Under the pieces are notes generated by a model. The model saw only the letters and a list, made by a program, of their open reading frames with translations. It was not told where the DNA came from and did not search any database. Positions 1 through 15,200 of a stretch of DNA of 64,000 nucleotides are shown piece after piece. The DNA comes from Antedon mediterranea (Eukaryota > Echinodermata > Crinoidea > Comatulida > Antedonidae): positions 33,427,648-33,491,647 of the forward strand of contig NC_092673.1 in NCBI RefSeq assembly GCF_964355755.1. The letters run 5' to 3'. Position numbers and translations under genes: made by a program. Each line of letters opens with the position of its first letter. Within the stretch, counting starts at the first letter, position 1.

Positions 1-3000
1 GAGATTTTAGGTTGTTTTTGTGGAAGATAATATTGCTAATTTCCTGGTGACATTTTTTTCTATTTTTTATTTGTATTGTATGGATGCACTATCAAGGAAA
101 TGATGATGATATATCACCATTCTTCATTGGCCTCGTTCCGTTCGACTATAACTGTTTTATTCTGTTTCGAATTGGCCTACTTGTAGAACAATTCAAACCA
201 TACGTGTTTATCCATTTAAAAAAAAATTGGGTTTGTTTTTTTATTTTCTCTTTTTAGATAAAAGGATTTCACTGTTTTCATATCTCTGCCAATAAAATTA
301 AGACAACATACCGGTACTAAATGTTGTGTTAATATAAAAGCAACGGGCCTAACATAGACTAAATGAATTTGGACCAGAATACCAAGTTTGCTTTTCTATT
401 TTATCTTACATCATTTATTAATCAAAATATTGTTCAGAAAGCATTTGTTTTTATGTTTGAAGGACCTCTTCACAGGATATATTTCGGATTTTTAAAAATA
501 GGCCTATTATATAAAAAATAACGAGAACAGCGTTGTAAATGTTCATCGGATTTGTAATCACACATGAATTTATATATTTCTTTCTATCAACCAATGGTAT
601 TTTATCATTACGGTTTGATAACAATAATCTATAGGCCTACATTCAGAACATTGTGTATATCAACATCTAATTAGCATTTCCTCTCATGCTAAATGTTTCT
701 TTCTTTTTGACACTTAGCCGAATGTGTAGGATGCCGGGTCTGTTTTAAAGATCTAATTCTAAATTCATAATGGAGACAGTCTGCATGAATTAGTCTGTAT
801 TGTACATTAGGTAGCACGTACATTTCTATTGATCATAATACATTCCAATAATTATAGTTTACAATATCGTTTCATAATTGTGGGACTTTTTTTCATTTGA
901 TAGTTCCGAATTACACAATACGAATCCCTATTCTTTTGTACTATTTGTAAATAGAAAGAAGTATTTTAAAAAAAAGGAAATAAACGGTGTTTTATCAGAG
1001 GACTATAAAATGTAGGTATAATAAAAAATAATTTGATTTTTTTATTCAACTTCCCAGAGTCACCAGATCTAGTATAGGCTATAACTAAAACGGTCTGTGG
1101 TTTTTATATTCTAATAGTTGTACATTCATTTTAAGTTAATCATATTTACTTTTGTATGCCTTTTATGTTGTGTATTTCACAACATTTATTTTGTTTCAAG
1201 TTAATATTATGACGCACCTTTATCATCAAAGTGTGACCTGTTATAAAAGTGAAGTTTATTATATTTATAGCAGTGGTTTTAAAGATATCTTGTCACCCAC
1301 CCAAATTTATTTTTAGTTTAATATGCCATTTCAATGTCATATAATAATTTAAAAAAATTATTTAAGCTGTAATTTAAAGCAAAAATAGTCAAATTGTCTG
1401 AAATCAATGAGGTTTTTAATTTAACCGTTTATTTTGTCATTTTATAAGTGAAAACATATTTTTAGGTGTGTTTTTTTTCTACGGAAGTGATTCTTTATTA
1501 AAACTTCGAAAATGGCCTATTCAAAGTTTTCTTTTATTAATCTACTTTTCATATTTTTGGGGAACAATACATCTTTAAGATGAATTCATGTGTTTTCTTC
1601 GTGATAACGAATAATATTATAAAAAGAAATGTTATAAACTTAAGAAAAACATTGTTTTATTATCAAAAAATAATTGTTATATCATCATATTATGGCATAT
1701 GAAAATATATGCAAAAACAAATAAATTTAACTGATAATGTAGGTCTGTTTATTACATTTTACTATAATTGGCTAACAACTATTATTGTATGGTACTATTC
1801 AAAGAATGTGTATGTTGGTTGTTGTTCGTTGATACGTACGATAAACTTTCCAAAGAGATACAGTATCTGAATCAATTATTACAGAGGGCGTTTTCATTTT
1901 TAAAATCCTGTCACAACTTCAATAGTCGTTTATTTAATAGTTCAGTAATGTACATAATATTATAATGTATTAATTCATATTTGTGTAATATCTAATGCAA
2001 TTTTCAATAGCTTATCAAAAGAACAGAAATGCAGAATATGAAATTTGTTTAAACTATTGCGTTGTTGACAGGTCTAGTAGTAGCAATCCGAATGAACTTT
2101 GATTAGGCCTAAAGTAAAACATTTTTTTAATCGGGGAACTTCAATATTTTTCGTTCGATTAAATTATTTTTATTTTAATGAATGTTAACCTGACTAGTGA
2201 CTTGTGAATTTACACCCAATGTAATTTGTTTTCCTTTCTATGGGCCTAACCCTATAAATAAAAGGGACCGGCACATAGATTTGGTTAATTCATAAATAAT
2301 TTCAATAACATTTCTTCACAACAAAGAAAACGTATGAACAATTAGTTATTACAAGCAAGTGTTTCATAATTAATTTCTAAAGCAACACCAATACATTTTT
2401 TTGGCTAAATGAGTAAACAGATATTTTAAAGATCATAATTAGTCATTGACATTCACATGATGGAACAACCAGAAGGTTCTGGTGACAGAGGGATGAATGA
2501 TGTTTATCAGAAATTCCCAAACCACGCAATATAACCGGCTGCCTGGGAAATAACAGTACTACCTAGCTAGCTTTATGGGTAATTAAAGAACGAAAACTAC
2601 GTAGGCCTAGCGTAGTACGCGTTTCTGACAAATTGATTTGTATTTCAACACAACATTTTGAATAATAAACTGACTGCATTTGTTAACTTTTACTCAATTA
2701 GGACGTTGGTTAAATTATTTAGCCAAGTTTGGCTTGTGTAAGTACGTTATTAAAGATTATTTTGTGGCCTTTTCAGCGAAAAATGCTAGGCCTAGGCCCA
2801 TCTCTTGACAGATTATCGCAGTTATTTCTGGTGTGCTTATTATTGGGTTGGATCCGGCTACATATGCTGCCTGTCCAGTCTTCAGTTGGGCCTAGCTCTT
2901 AATACGATTTCATTTCCTTGTTTTAGTTTGGTTTATTTTTGTTTTACAGAAAAATATATTTACACTGTCGCAGAAGATTCTGTTCTACCTCCTGCATATT

Positions 3001-3259
3001 AACGCTACGCTTTGTTAAGTTGTTGTTTGTGTGTGTTTTTTTTATTTGTTTTTGCTTTTTTTACTTGACACCCCTACCCTCCTCCTAGTTGGCCTATAGT
3101 AGCTAGGCTAGTAGGCCCTCTAGTCTAGGGCTAGGCATAGACTGGCCTCTAGACTACGGTAGCCTAGGCCTAGGCCTTATACAGAGTATTACTAATTCTG
3201 AATCTATTTATATTTATTTTTAGTACAGTACTGTAAATTTGTGTAGATTTGAAAGAAAT
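1..3259. other. AT-rich sequence upstream of BAG6
   Basis: No coding exon is recognisable. About 800-1330 resembles the dispersed repeat seen again near 30880-31330. About 1350-1580 ends like the foldback family of 31453-31689 (right end reading ACATCTTTAA). The last few hundred bases (about 3070-3180) are rich in TAGGCCTA/CTAGGCC variants. Two AG acceptor-like sites just before the BAG6 ATG (near 3222 and 3246) suggest that the 5'UTR is spliced and that the transcription start lies further upstream, but I cannot place it. Confidence 0.5.
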
Positions 3260-6200
3260 ATGATAGAAGTGACCATCAAAACGTTGGACTCTAAAACCCA
3301 ACCATTCTCAACTTCAGATGATGTAAGTAGTGAATAAAAATAATATAAATGATCTGTAGCCTATAGGCCTATATACCCAAAAACAAATATAAATACAGTA
3401 ACCCATATTAGGGTACACCTTCGGTACAAACAAAGTGTCAGCCCAAAGGGTATCCCCTAAATAGGGGTTGGACATAGGAGTGTTCAGACATGTCATATAT
3501 TGCCTCTTTTTTTGCTTGACCTTGATTTACCTTAATAGGGTTTTTCTCAAAGAAAAGGTTTCACTGTTTTCTGTTCTATCTGAGAAATGAATTTTTTTTC
3601 TCCAATTGGTTAATAATAATGGTAGTGAATATTGATAGTTGTGTTATTGATTTTGTTATCAAATGTGAAAGCAGATTTGTATGAACATTATTTCTTTCTT
3701 TGTTTATATAGATCACAGTCCAAGGATTTAAGGAACAGATAGCAGAGGATGTGGTAGGTAGAAATATATGTACATGTACATACAAATAGCTATTGAACTT
3801 CAGAAAATAGGTATACAAAAATAATAGCATTCAACACTATCTTACACTTTATATAATAATTGTTTATTTTATTCTTTGCACATTGGCACAATAAAATAAG
3901 TGTTGTTGTGCATTCAAGTTAATTAGTAGTCAAGGATATACAGTAGCTATCATATTCCTATTGTGTACAGTAGATAATTATTTTTGGGTGTTTTGTATTA
4001 TGAATGTTGATGTTTTGTGTTCCTGCAATCCTCTCTTCCCCAGCACAATTCCATACATAGATAAGAGTAAATTTAACCAGTTATACTGTACTGTTAGCAG
4101 AATACAGAACAACTATTTTCTAGTAAATTATATGGAAATTGGTATATTATTGTAAAGAGCTATAGTACATTAAACCTTCTGGGTGTATTTTATATTGCAT
4201 TCAGTTAATAAACATTGCTGTAATATATCTTAATATCTTTAATAATATAAAACAATGTTTATATTACTAAAACATTGTATATTATTTTTTCCTATAGAAA
4301 ATTACAGCGAACCTTCAACGTTTGATATACCAAGGTCGGGTTCTTCAAGATGGAAAGAAACTTTCCGAATACAACGTCGATGGAAAGGTTATTCACTTAG
4401 TAGAGCGCCCTCCACCATCAAAGCGACCTGCTACGAGCACCAATGCAGAATCAAGCAGTTCCACCTCGTCCAGCTCACATGCTTCTAACGACAGTAACAT
4501 TTTTGTTGGATCCATATCATTGCCTTCAGATTTGCAAGATCAGGTCGAAGTTCAGGTCAGAGTTCATGTCATTCATCATTTTTCTTTTGTCACTACTGTT
4601 GAACCTTTTTAGGACAGCCTTATTAGAGGGCACTTTCCTTTAATTAAAGGGGCAATTAAACTATGGCCAATCCCTATTGCAAATGTCTTTTGTGGATACT
4701 GATCTCCTATTTCTGAAATCCTATATGAAACAAGATTTCTCACTATTGGCATGCTTGTGTAAAATTCAGGGGCCTCTATTGCTAATACAAACTTAGAAAA
4801 TGTTTTACCTTCAAGTTTTTTTATTTATAGCGTATAGTTCAGCAAGTTGTATCTGACATGGGAGAGTTGGGTCGCAATGCTCGTGTCACATCAAGATCTT
4901 CGGTACCTATTAAAATCTTATTTATTTGATCAATATTTAAAGAGGGAAGCACTTCCAGTTCCTTGTCATAGAGGAGCTGATTATTTATCGTTTTACTTTT
5001 AAAAATAGCTAACTTTAAATCAATTTATAGCAATATTAATTGTTATTGTTAATTTTGTGGAAATTGTTCGAAATTTTTACCTAACATTCACTGTCTTGTT
5101 TTTGTTGTTTAGCCCGATGGTTCGTCCGTAGATGTTCACATTAATCTTGGTCAAGTTCCGATACATCAGATCAGCGCATCACAAGTTAGAATTAACCAAT
5201 CACGTAACATGATACGGCAAGCCAACGCTATTATTGATCGTCTAGAGGTATTTAATCATCCATAAATATATTGTTTTTAAATTTTAGTTTGGTTAAATTT
5301 TTTTTTTAAATCATACTCTTCAATATAAACTATTTATTATATTTTAATATGTGACATGACAATATACGTAACGCTCTCTTATAAAAATGTACATCTGAAG
5401 AAATTAAATTTTACTTAAACGCAAAAAAAGAACGTTCTACTTAAAAGGCCTTTAGAGAACAAAAAAAATGATTAGGCATTTATAGTTTTATATAATAATA
5501 ATAATAATTTTATATAATTATCATGAGCGGGAAAGCTATTCTAAGAAAAATGTGATTTTGATTACGATATTTTATACTTTTTAGTCATCTGTAGTGTTAA
5601 TTACAAATTAATTGCATTGAAAACTATGCTTCTTTAGAATCCACCACAACAGGCAGAAAATCAAACTGAAGGTTCCAGCAGTGAGAGTGGTGCCACAGCA
5701 TCATCATCTGAAGCTGCCAACTCCGTTTCTTCTGCAGCCACTGAGGAAGAACCAATGGTTACTGATACAAGTGATACTACAACACAAGAAGATAGCCAAG
5801 GTGGTGCCCGAGCCTCTAACACACAGTCAGGTACATCAAGTAGAGGTAGTGGACAGAGCATGTAAGTATTATTGTAGATAAGTTCATCTCTGGATTGACC
5901 TTAGCAAAATGGTTGATAAGTGGTAAATTATATATAAACTATGAACCTGGTAGAAATTGGACAGGATACCTTCTGAAAATATTGGTCACTATTTGAAAAG
6001 AGTGGAGTTGCCTCCCGCTGGGCTGTACATGGCGCTCTGCTGGGCCCTCTGGGAGAACAGTCTTGTGTTGAAGAGGTCGCCCAGTATAAATATACATTTT
6101 CCGTTCCATACTTAAACATTCTTATTATTTATTCGACAGACATCCACCTATAACTGCAATGGCGGACATTTTAGATGAAGTGATGCGATTGAACGAACGA

Positions 6201-9200
6201 CTACGACCTCATATGGAGAGTTATAGAGACATGATGAGAGCTGATCTTCCTTACGATGGCAATGTATGTATTTTCTACAAACAAAAAATATTGTAGTACA
6301 GGCATTCAACAGTCCCTTTATTCACCTCTTTTTTTAATTACCGTAGTATGATTGCTTAATATGATAATTTTATATTTACATTTAGTCACGGTTAATGCGA
6401 GATGCGCAGCGTTCACAGAATCTGGTTGGTCAAGTGATGCATCTCATCAGTCATGTGTACCATTCGCTCTCCGACTGCGGTTCAAATATGACATCACCAC
6501 CACCAAGAAACCTACGAGTACCGCAGACAGGACCACCGGTTCCAATACAGGTACTGTGGTACACAGTTATACTGTAGCACATTAATTTACCTTGGTTTAT
6601 GATAGGTTAATATTTTCATGTGTCAAAATATTGTATTTTGTTAATGCCTGGCAAAACAATAGACTCACTTCAACCTCTATAATATAATTTTAGGTAATAA
6701 TTAGTATGTAAAAAAGATTTTCAATTAAATAACAATAGTCGCTAGGTGGTTGCATTTGCTGCAGGATTTTTAATTTGCAGACTGAACAGGAAAGTATCTC
6801 AGAAATATTCTGTTTGCCATTTCTACCCTTCTGTTTCAGAGCCATTATAAGCTTACAGCTATGATTACATTTTGACTAAATATTAGTTTTTTATTCTGCT
6901 TTTTCAATTAAAAAATTATACTGTACTACTAATAAGAATGTGAAATTAGGGATTTCATTGTTTTTTGTTTTAGATTAGTCTACCGCCCGCAATATTTGCC
7001 TTCAATGGTTCAAGACAAGGGGGAAATAATCAGCAATCTAGAGACATCAATGCCAACCAGACCATGCCACCAGGACAAGACCAAAACCACAACCAAACCG
7101 GAGAAGCTGCAGCCTCTCAGGCTTCAGCATCTACCCCTGAATCAAGCAGCACAACAGGTTCCTCAACCACAACATCAACACCTACTGCTGCAACAACCAG
7201 ACCAACAACAACAGCTAGCACCACTAACCCTAGAGTCTCAAACATGGTTGTGTCAAACACCCAGACGATTGTTATCTCACCTCAGGGGATATCAAACATT
7301 CCTGGTCCTCCACCAAGGATGATGGGGGCACAGCAGCCGCAAGGAGCATTTGGTAGGGGTGTAATAAGACCCGGAAGAGGCGGTGGTAGTAATGGAGGTA
7401 AGCGACAAGTTACATTAAGCATTAATACTCAGAATGTGATGTAAAACTCTGTAAGGTAAATTAAATGTTTTACTAAAGCTCTGTCTGCACTATCAAACTT
7501 TATGTGACAAAAAAATGTGATATGCCCATATATGGACATGATGATGTCATATCACTACCATATTTAAGCATATTACTACCATATTTGGGCACATCACACT
7601 TTTTTTGTCAAAATAGTTTGATAGTGTAGACAGAGCTTTAAATCTAAATTGTGATTAACTCTTTCCAGGAGCTTCAATACATATACATCAAGTTCCGCAT
7701 CAAGGTGGACCAATCACACCGCAGGTTATGTCGGCTCTAATGGGGGCCATTTCAGGCCAACTACCAGGTGTACAAATGACCGGAATTCGGTCGAATTTAG
7801 GCCCAATTGGATCTAGGCCAAATTCAGGCCCAGCTGGAGCTAGGCCCAATTCAGGATCTAGATTTCATTTAGGTCCTAGGCCTGCTTCAAGTTCTGGTGG
7901 ACCTCGGCCGTCTATGAGTCCTGGTTTGTCTGTACCTGCTTCAAGTCCTGCTGGACCTAGACCAGCGTCAAGTCCTGCACCGGCTTCAAGTTCAAATGCA
8001 AGTGCTACCACAGCATCTAGTGAACAAGGAGCGCAACCAAGTGGTACGTATCTTGTAACTCTTGAATGATAAATAAGATATTTATAGTAAGGCCCAACTT
8101 ATGCCTATTTCACGCTCAGACCGCTAATCTTAAAAGTTAATTTCAATGTGTTCACACCATCTACCTTGTAGACTTATTTAATTTACTGTGCCTGTTATAG
8201 TTATGTTGCTCATTTTGCTAGTAAGTTTTTTCACAAATGGCAAATGTTTGGCACTGGGTAAAAAAGAAAATAGCCTAATTACCTGTATCTCAATTCAAGG
8301 CCGTACGTCAAAACTAAAAGGCGGATCTTTATCCCGATTATTGACTCTTTTTAATCCTGGCGGAAGTGTCAACTCTCTGATTGCTCTTGTTTTTTTTTAA
8401 CTTGCCACCAGTAGGCAGCAGATCAAGCACTACCACTACCAGCACCAATTCAACCAGTAGCTCTACCAGTTCCAGGTCACAGACAGCACCAACAGGTGCA
8501 AACCAACAAAGAGCTCATTCACCATTAGGAATGTTTAATCTGCTTTCCGGTAACGGTAATTCGTTTGATGCGTTTTTACCTTGTCAATCACGCCACATTC
8601 CAAGTCAGTCTCAAGGGACCAGGCCAGCACCAGCCCCGAGCTCAAATGTAGGACCAGTAAGTATATAACATTGGTCAATTTTTGACATTCTGGAAAAGGC
8701 AACACCACTCACAGTATCAAACATTCTTTTAATTAATTTTTCTAAATAGTTTACTATTATTTTTTTGTTTTACTGTATTTTAGTAATTTTTTTACCCTGC
8801 TTCTGAGATCCATTTGAACTCCAGAGCCCCTTGTTTTAGCCAGTGAGTGCTCGTATCCGTTTGGCCACTGGTTCTATGTTATAATTACCTGAAATCATTA
8901 TATATCATTTTTATTATGACCTGAATGTACTTATTTTACTATCGGTATTTTTCTTGATCTTAGCAAGGCCTTTGATACAATTGATCATAACATTCTCTTG
9001 AGAAAACTTGAATTCTATGGTATCAGAGGCCTTGCTCTTAATTTTTTTAGGAACTACCTAGGCAACCGTAAACAATTTGTCTCAGTTAAATCCTACTTTT
9101 CTTCTCATTCTAAAATTACATGTGGTGTTCCACATGGCTCTATACTTGGACCTTTACTATTTTTAATTTATGTTAATGACTTACCTAATTCCTCTTCCCT

Positions 9201-12200
9201 CTTAAATTGTGTTCTTTTTGCTGATGACACTAACATTTTTTTTTCACACAAAAATATTACTGAACTTGTGCAAACTACAAATAATGAATTAGTTAAGATT
9301 TCCAATTGGCTCAATTTAAATAAATTATCTTTGAATATTAATAAAACTAACTATATTTTTTTAAATTATAAAATAAAAAATATAGACTCTGTTGTTATTA
9401 AAATTAATGATAGTGTAATCAAACAAGTTAATGAAACAAAATTTCTCGGTGTTTTCCTAGACTCAAAGTTATCCTGGCAGTCCCATCGTAATAATATTTC
9501 AAATATAATTTCTAGAAACTTTGGAATAATGAATAAACTAAAGCACTATCTCCCACAGCACATTCTTTTATCTTTATATAACACCTTAGTTTTACCCTAT
9601 ATTAATTATTGTAACATATCTTGGGCTACCACAATTGATAAATTTCTTTACTTGTGTCCCTGGACGAGTCCTGAAGCAACCAATATTGACAACATCTTCA
9701 AACTACAAAAACGTGCTATCAGGATTTGTGCAGGGTCAACCAGAATAGCTCACACCAAAAACTTATTTAATAAATTTAATATACTTAATGTATTTGATTT
9801 ACACAAATTACAAACTTATATTTTTATGTATCGTCTAAAAAATCACTCTTTACCAAATCATATTATTTCTTTATTTCCTAAACAACAACCTGATAAATTC
9901 ACAATTACAATACAAGATTTGCTAAAACAAATATTTTATCTGAAAAGCATACATTTCATTTAAGAAGAAAATCGATTTTTTATAACAGTCCAAAAATATG
10001 GAATTTATTAAGTATTTCATTAAAATCTCTTCCTAATCTACTTTTGTTCATCATTCGCGGTACTATATACGTACCATTTATTTGTATCAACAACAAAATA
10101 ATACAGTATTTCTTTCACAAGAATATTTCTATAAACTTATTTGATACAAAACGGGTATGCAATGAGCCGAAGCTCTTAAACGCATTACCCTATAATACAG
10201 ATATCTAATTAGCAAATAAAACAATAAAAGTACAAATAGAAATAAAAAGTAAAAGTAACAAAAGTGAACTCTACATGAGTGAGTATTTATTTATTAATAA
10301 TTGTTGTATTTCCTTTTTAAATTTTCCGATTTTAGTTTCACACTTTATGTTTTCAGGTAAACGGTTCCAAATATTTGCCCCTCTATAGGCAATACTTCTT
10401 TGTCCTATATTTGTTCTTTTTAGAGGAATACGGAAATCACTCTTCTTCCGCGTACCATACTCATGTACAGATTCCATTTTTGTAAAAAAAGAGTTAAATG
10501 AAACTGGTAAATTGCCCATACGGAATTGAAACATAAATACAGCAGTGTACTTTTCATACAAGTCAAAAATATTCAATAGGTTTTTGTTATAGAATAAATT
10601 TGCTGATGGATGCTGATAATGCACTTTACATATAATTCTGATCGCTCGTTTTTGAAGTATATGTATTCTCTGTAGCTTTGTTGCCCCCGCAACTCCCCAA
10701 ATAGTTATTGCATATATTAGGTGAGGTAAAATTAACGAGTTGTACATTATTAACAAAACATCTGATTGAACAATATATTTAAGTTTGTTCATTACACCAA
10801 TGACCCTTGCAATTTTCATAGTAATGATATCTATGTGATCATGGAATGTTACAAACTCATCAAGAATGACACCTAAGAACTTAATTTTACTAACTCTTTC
10901 AATTTCAACATCATTAATAAATAAAGTATAGTTATTGGTATCTTTTTTCTTATACATGCTTCTAAATTCGATAAACTTGGTCTTCTTTGTATTCAGACTC
11001 AATTTGTTTGCAGTAAACCAATCACTTAATTTACTTAATTCTGTATTTAAAGTGTTAATTAAAAGGTTTATATCTTTGTGCTTAAAAAATACGTTAGTAT
11101 CGTCAGCAAAAATGACAAATTCTAAATATTTACTACTTTCAACAATGTCATTTGTATAAATTATAAAAAGTAACGGCCCAAGAATTGAGCCTTGTGGTAC
11201 TCCATATTCAATCAGTTTTAATTCTGATTTACAATTTCCCATGTGAACATATTGTTTTCTCATATATAAGTAGCTCTTAAACCATTCAAGAACAATGCCC
11301 CGAATACCATAAAATTTGAGTTTTTGTAAGAGAATCTCATGATCTATCGTATCAAATGCCTTAGAAAGGTCTAGGAAGACGCCGATACTTATCATTTGTT
11401 CATCTATTGCTGAAGTAATTTTTTCTATTGTTTGTGAAAGTGCATGACTCGTAGAGTGGTTTTTTCGAAAACCAAACTGTGATTTATTAATGATGTTAAG
11501 TTTGTCAAGGTATTGAGTCGTTTGATCATACACAACTCTTTCATAAATTTTAGAAATACAAGGCAAGACTGAAACAGGTCTATAATTTGTTATGTCATTT
11601 TCATCGCCACCCTTAAATATAGGCACAGTTCTGGCAATCTTTAATTCATCTGGAAAGCAACCAGTTGTCAATGATATATTAACAATATGTTTAATCGGTA
11701 TTGTTAGGCATTGCGAAAATGGTTTAATATAACGAGCACCAATTCCATCATTACCAGGTGACTTACTTATATCTAGATTATCAATATATTTCTTAATGTC
11801 ATGTTCATTTACTGGCCTAATAAACATAGAATTGGCGTAATTGCCAGACATTAACGTTAGTGGATCTATTCTATTACTTCTTTTATTTTTTAGATCAGTT
11901 GCTATATTTTTGCCAATATTAATAAAATATGAATTCATTGCTTCCGCTTGATCTTGTTCATTGTTGTAATAGTTTGTATTTAAGAACATCTTTGACGGTT
12001 TTCCCGAATTGTAATTTTTTCCTAATAAATTGTTAATATTTCGCCATGTTTTTTTAGAGTTATTTTTATTTTTCTCAAATTCTTCATTCAGGTAATTCGT
12101 TTTTCTTAGTCGTATTAGTTTAGTTAATTTATTTCTGTAGTTAGTGTATCTACTTTTGTTCAAATCTAACCTAAAAAAATCTTTGGTCGCAGCATATGGC

Positions 12201-15200
12201 AGCTAAATCTCCTGTTCTTGTTCTTCTTGTTTCCTTTCTTCTTCCCTTTATTGAATTGAATACCTTATCATATTGTTCATCTTGTAATTGTACTATTGTC
12301 TTAGCAATTTAAGCTTCTGTATTTTTTATGTAAGCCGGACTGCTATTGTATACCTTCATTTTTTTTTTTTTTTAACTGGTGGTCACGACTTAAAGTTGTC
12401 CGCAACTTATTTTGACCTCCATCCGTACATTTTTGATGTTTTTCTTTTATATTGTAATTTTCTTTTTTGCAATTTGTAATTTTTATCTTTTATTTTAAAA
12501 TGTGTGGAGAAACTAATAAAACAAACAAACAAACTTATTTGTAAAATGCTATTTTTTTCTCATATACAGCCTCTACATGGCATATTTCAAGATATTGTTG
12601 GAGCCTTTCAAAACCTGCCCAGCCAACAGCAGCAACAACAGAGCTCTAGGCCTCAGCCAACCACTCCATCAACCACATCACAAGGCACTTCATCAAGTAC
12701 CTCTTCAACCAATTCACAGTCACAGACAAGGGCTCAAGCAAGCTCTATTGCCAATGCTTTTATTGGAACGTTTATGAACCAACAGACAGCAGGTGGAGGT
12801 AAGCTTATGATTAAAAACATAGAGGTGTTTTATATAACTTGAGAGTGAACTAGATATAGCGAAGTGATGCAAACTCAAAATGACCCCTCAAAATGGCAAC
12901 CGTATCTGTTAAAAAATATTAAGATATAAATTGATAATTGAAAAAAAAATACAGTACAGTTTTTATAAAATTATTTATATTATTAATGATAATCAAATTA
13001 ATAATGTTTTGGTTAATGTATAAAGTTGATAAAATACTGACTGGTGTTAATATACTCAACATGATATATTATAATAACTCTATGATTAAACACAATTATG
13101 TGTACCTAATATGGGAATGGAGATGTAGCTATTACTAGTAAATATAGCAGTGTGTTCGGCTTGTTCATATAACACATGTTTTGGTTCACATTTTATAGGA
13201 AGTAATTCATCTGCAGGGGGCAACCCGTTTGCCCAGCTTCTACTGGGAGGAATGGGACAAGGAAGATCGGCAACCGGAACCCCAAATGCGTCAACATCCA
13301 CTGGGAACCAAAACAGATCATCTAGTCAACAAAGTGGCACAACATCAAGCGAAGGTCTCTTAGAATTAATGCAGCAATTTGCACGAAGAACCCCAAATAT
13401 GTCGCCTGGTAGCGGTCCAAACACAGGAAACGGACCCACGTCTTCAAGTCAACAAAGCAACCAAGCGCCCTCAGCTACCGAGACTATGTTTTTTGATTTG
13501 GTGCAAGGGATCTCAGAGCATGTCGCCATGGCTGCAACTGGTCAAGATTCAGCATTGACCATTCATCAATTTTTAAGTGGTCTTGACCAATCTTATGCTG
13601 AGCAGCATGTTGAAGGTACTTTGTTTTTTTTCTATTTTTAGACCTTTCTTTTCATCAGGTTCATCTATTCCCAAATAATGAATACATTTATTAGTACTAT
13701 AATATTTTAGAGTACTACCAAACCCGTAGTCAGGAGGGAGTTGAAGAGTTCGAACAAACCCTTTTTTTCTTAAGTGCCCCTCTTCATACTAGAGACAAGC
13801 ACCGAAGATGCTGGTAAACAAGGCCTAACAAGCTTACCTTACAATGGAAATAACATCCAGATAAAGCTTGACTACAACATTTAAATAATGCCAAAAATAA
13901 CACCCCAACTCCCTATAAAATTTGAATTTCTTTACTTCACTGCATTGTGGGAAATTAACAAAATCTGAAAGTCAGTTGGTTTTATTTAACATTAATGCAT
14001 TTGGAACCAGACCAGCTAGTTCAGTAGTAATTGTACTAAAATACAATACAGTATTTAGTTTATTTTTTTTACAAATGTTTTTACTTAATAGGTTTCTTTT
14101 ACGAGGCATTTGATTATTACGCAAGAAACTTTACGATGACAGATCTGTCGCATCTTATATTTGGACGTTCTGAACCACTCCAGCAAAATCGGCAGAGTCT
14201 TCGTAGATTTGTGAACGAGAAAGTATTAAGAGGGCGACAGCCAAGTGAAGAAAACATTACAGTAGGTTTTTTTTTTCATTTATTTTTTAATATTTTATTT
14301 TTTTATTTAATTAAATTGGTTTAATTAATGTGTGGATTGGGTGTTTGATAGATTGATTTTATGGATTACTAGCTAATTAATACTGTAATGGAATCATTAA
14401 TTGGTTTAATTAATGAATTGACTGATTTTATTTTATTTCTTATTTATCATGCCAGTGATTGAATGAGATTAGTGTGTTCATAGGATTAATAGATTGATTG
14501 TTTTTGTATTGATTTCCATTTATCATGACGTTGAATTCTTTTACAGTTGGCAGTGAATGAGATTGCTTTGGAAGTGATAAACCAACTGGAAGAAGATGCA
14601 CCAGAAATCACAAGTGTCAGAGAAGGGGTTGACATCAAAGCTACTAACCTTAAATTTGTTCAGAGCGCACTCTTAAAAATGGTTAAATACATTCTTGATG
14701 ATCGTAAGTACCTTAGTTGATTACTAAATCTATTCCTGCTTATAATAACTGGCCGTTAGTTATCAATATCACTATTGAATTTGACCGACAATGCTTTTAT
14801 TGAAATGTTGAAAATTAAATTATCATTTTAAACAGAATTATCAAAAACATATTATAGGTAGACCTGTGAGACTATGGGGAAATCTAACAGGAGGAGACTT
14901 AACATGCTTGCCTCTAATCCCAAGGTCCAGGGTTCAATCATGACCTAGTGCCAGAGTTGTAACTCAAATCTTTTAACTCCACTCCCTACGCTTCTAAAGA
15001 GACTTAGTTTATAAGCACACGATAAATTATAAAATAGTTTATCCATCCTGTAAATGGCGAGTTGCTTGATGTTGGATACGTATGCCTATAAACATACTAC
15101 AATAGACCCATTCTTTGAGACAACACCATAAAGGAGCACACTTTTCTGTGAAAGGAATGAGTGGAAATATATGTTTTAAACCTACAGCCAATCCCTGTTC

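Larger units (their letters stand above)
8937..12532 (+). mobile_element. 5'-truncated non-LTR retrotransposon (LINE) in BAG6 intron 11
   Basis: The element begins inside the reverse transcriptase near motif A ([14 protein letters not shown], 8947-8988) and ends with an AATAAAACAAACAAAC tail. Both ends carry the 8-base target-site duplication ACTTATTT (8929-8936 and 12533-12540). The coding part runs to about 10035, is interrupted by the minus-strand LINE at 10051-12147, and resumes at 12163, where the frame continues [14 protein letters not shown] then stop at about 12200; 12203-12532 is its 3'UTR. It is orientated with BAG6 and lies wholly within the intron. The clade is probably in the CR1/L2/jockey group, not resolved. 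Confidence 0.88.

Noticed and set aside
12163-12163. TTG start codon of the minus-strand LINE ORF
   Set aside because: It lies beyond the element's 5' end, in the target-site duplication; the ORF is simply truncated there.
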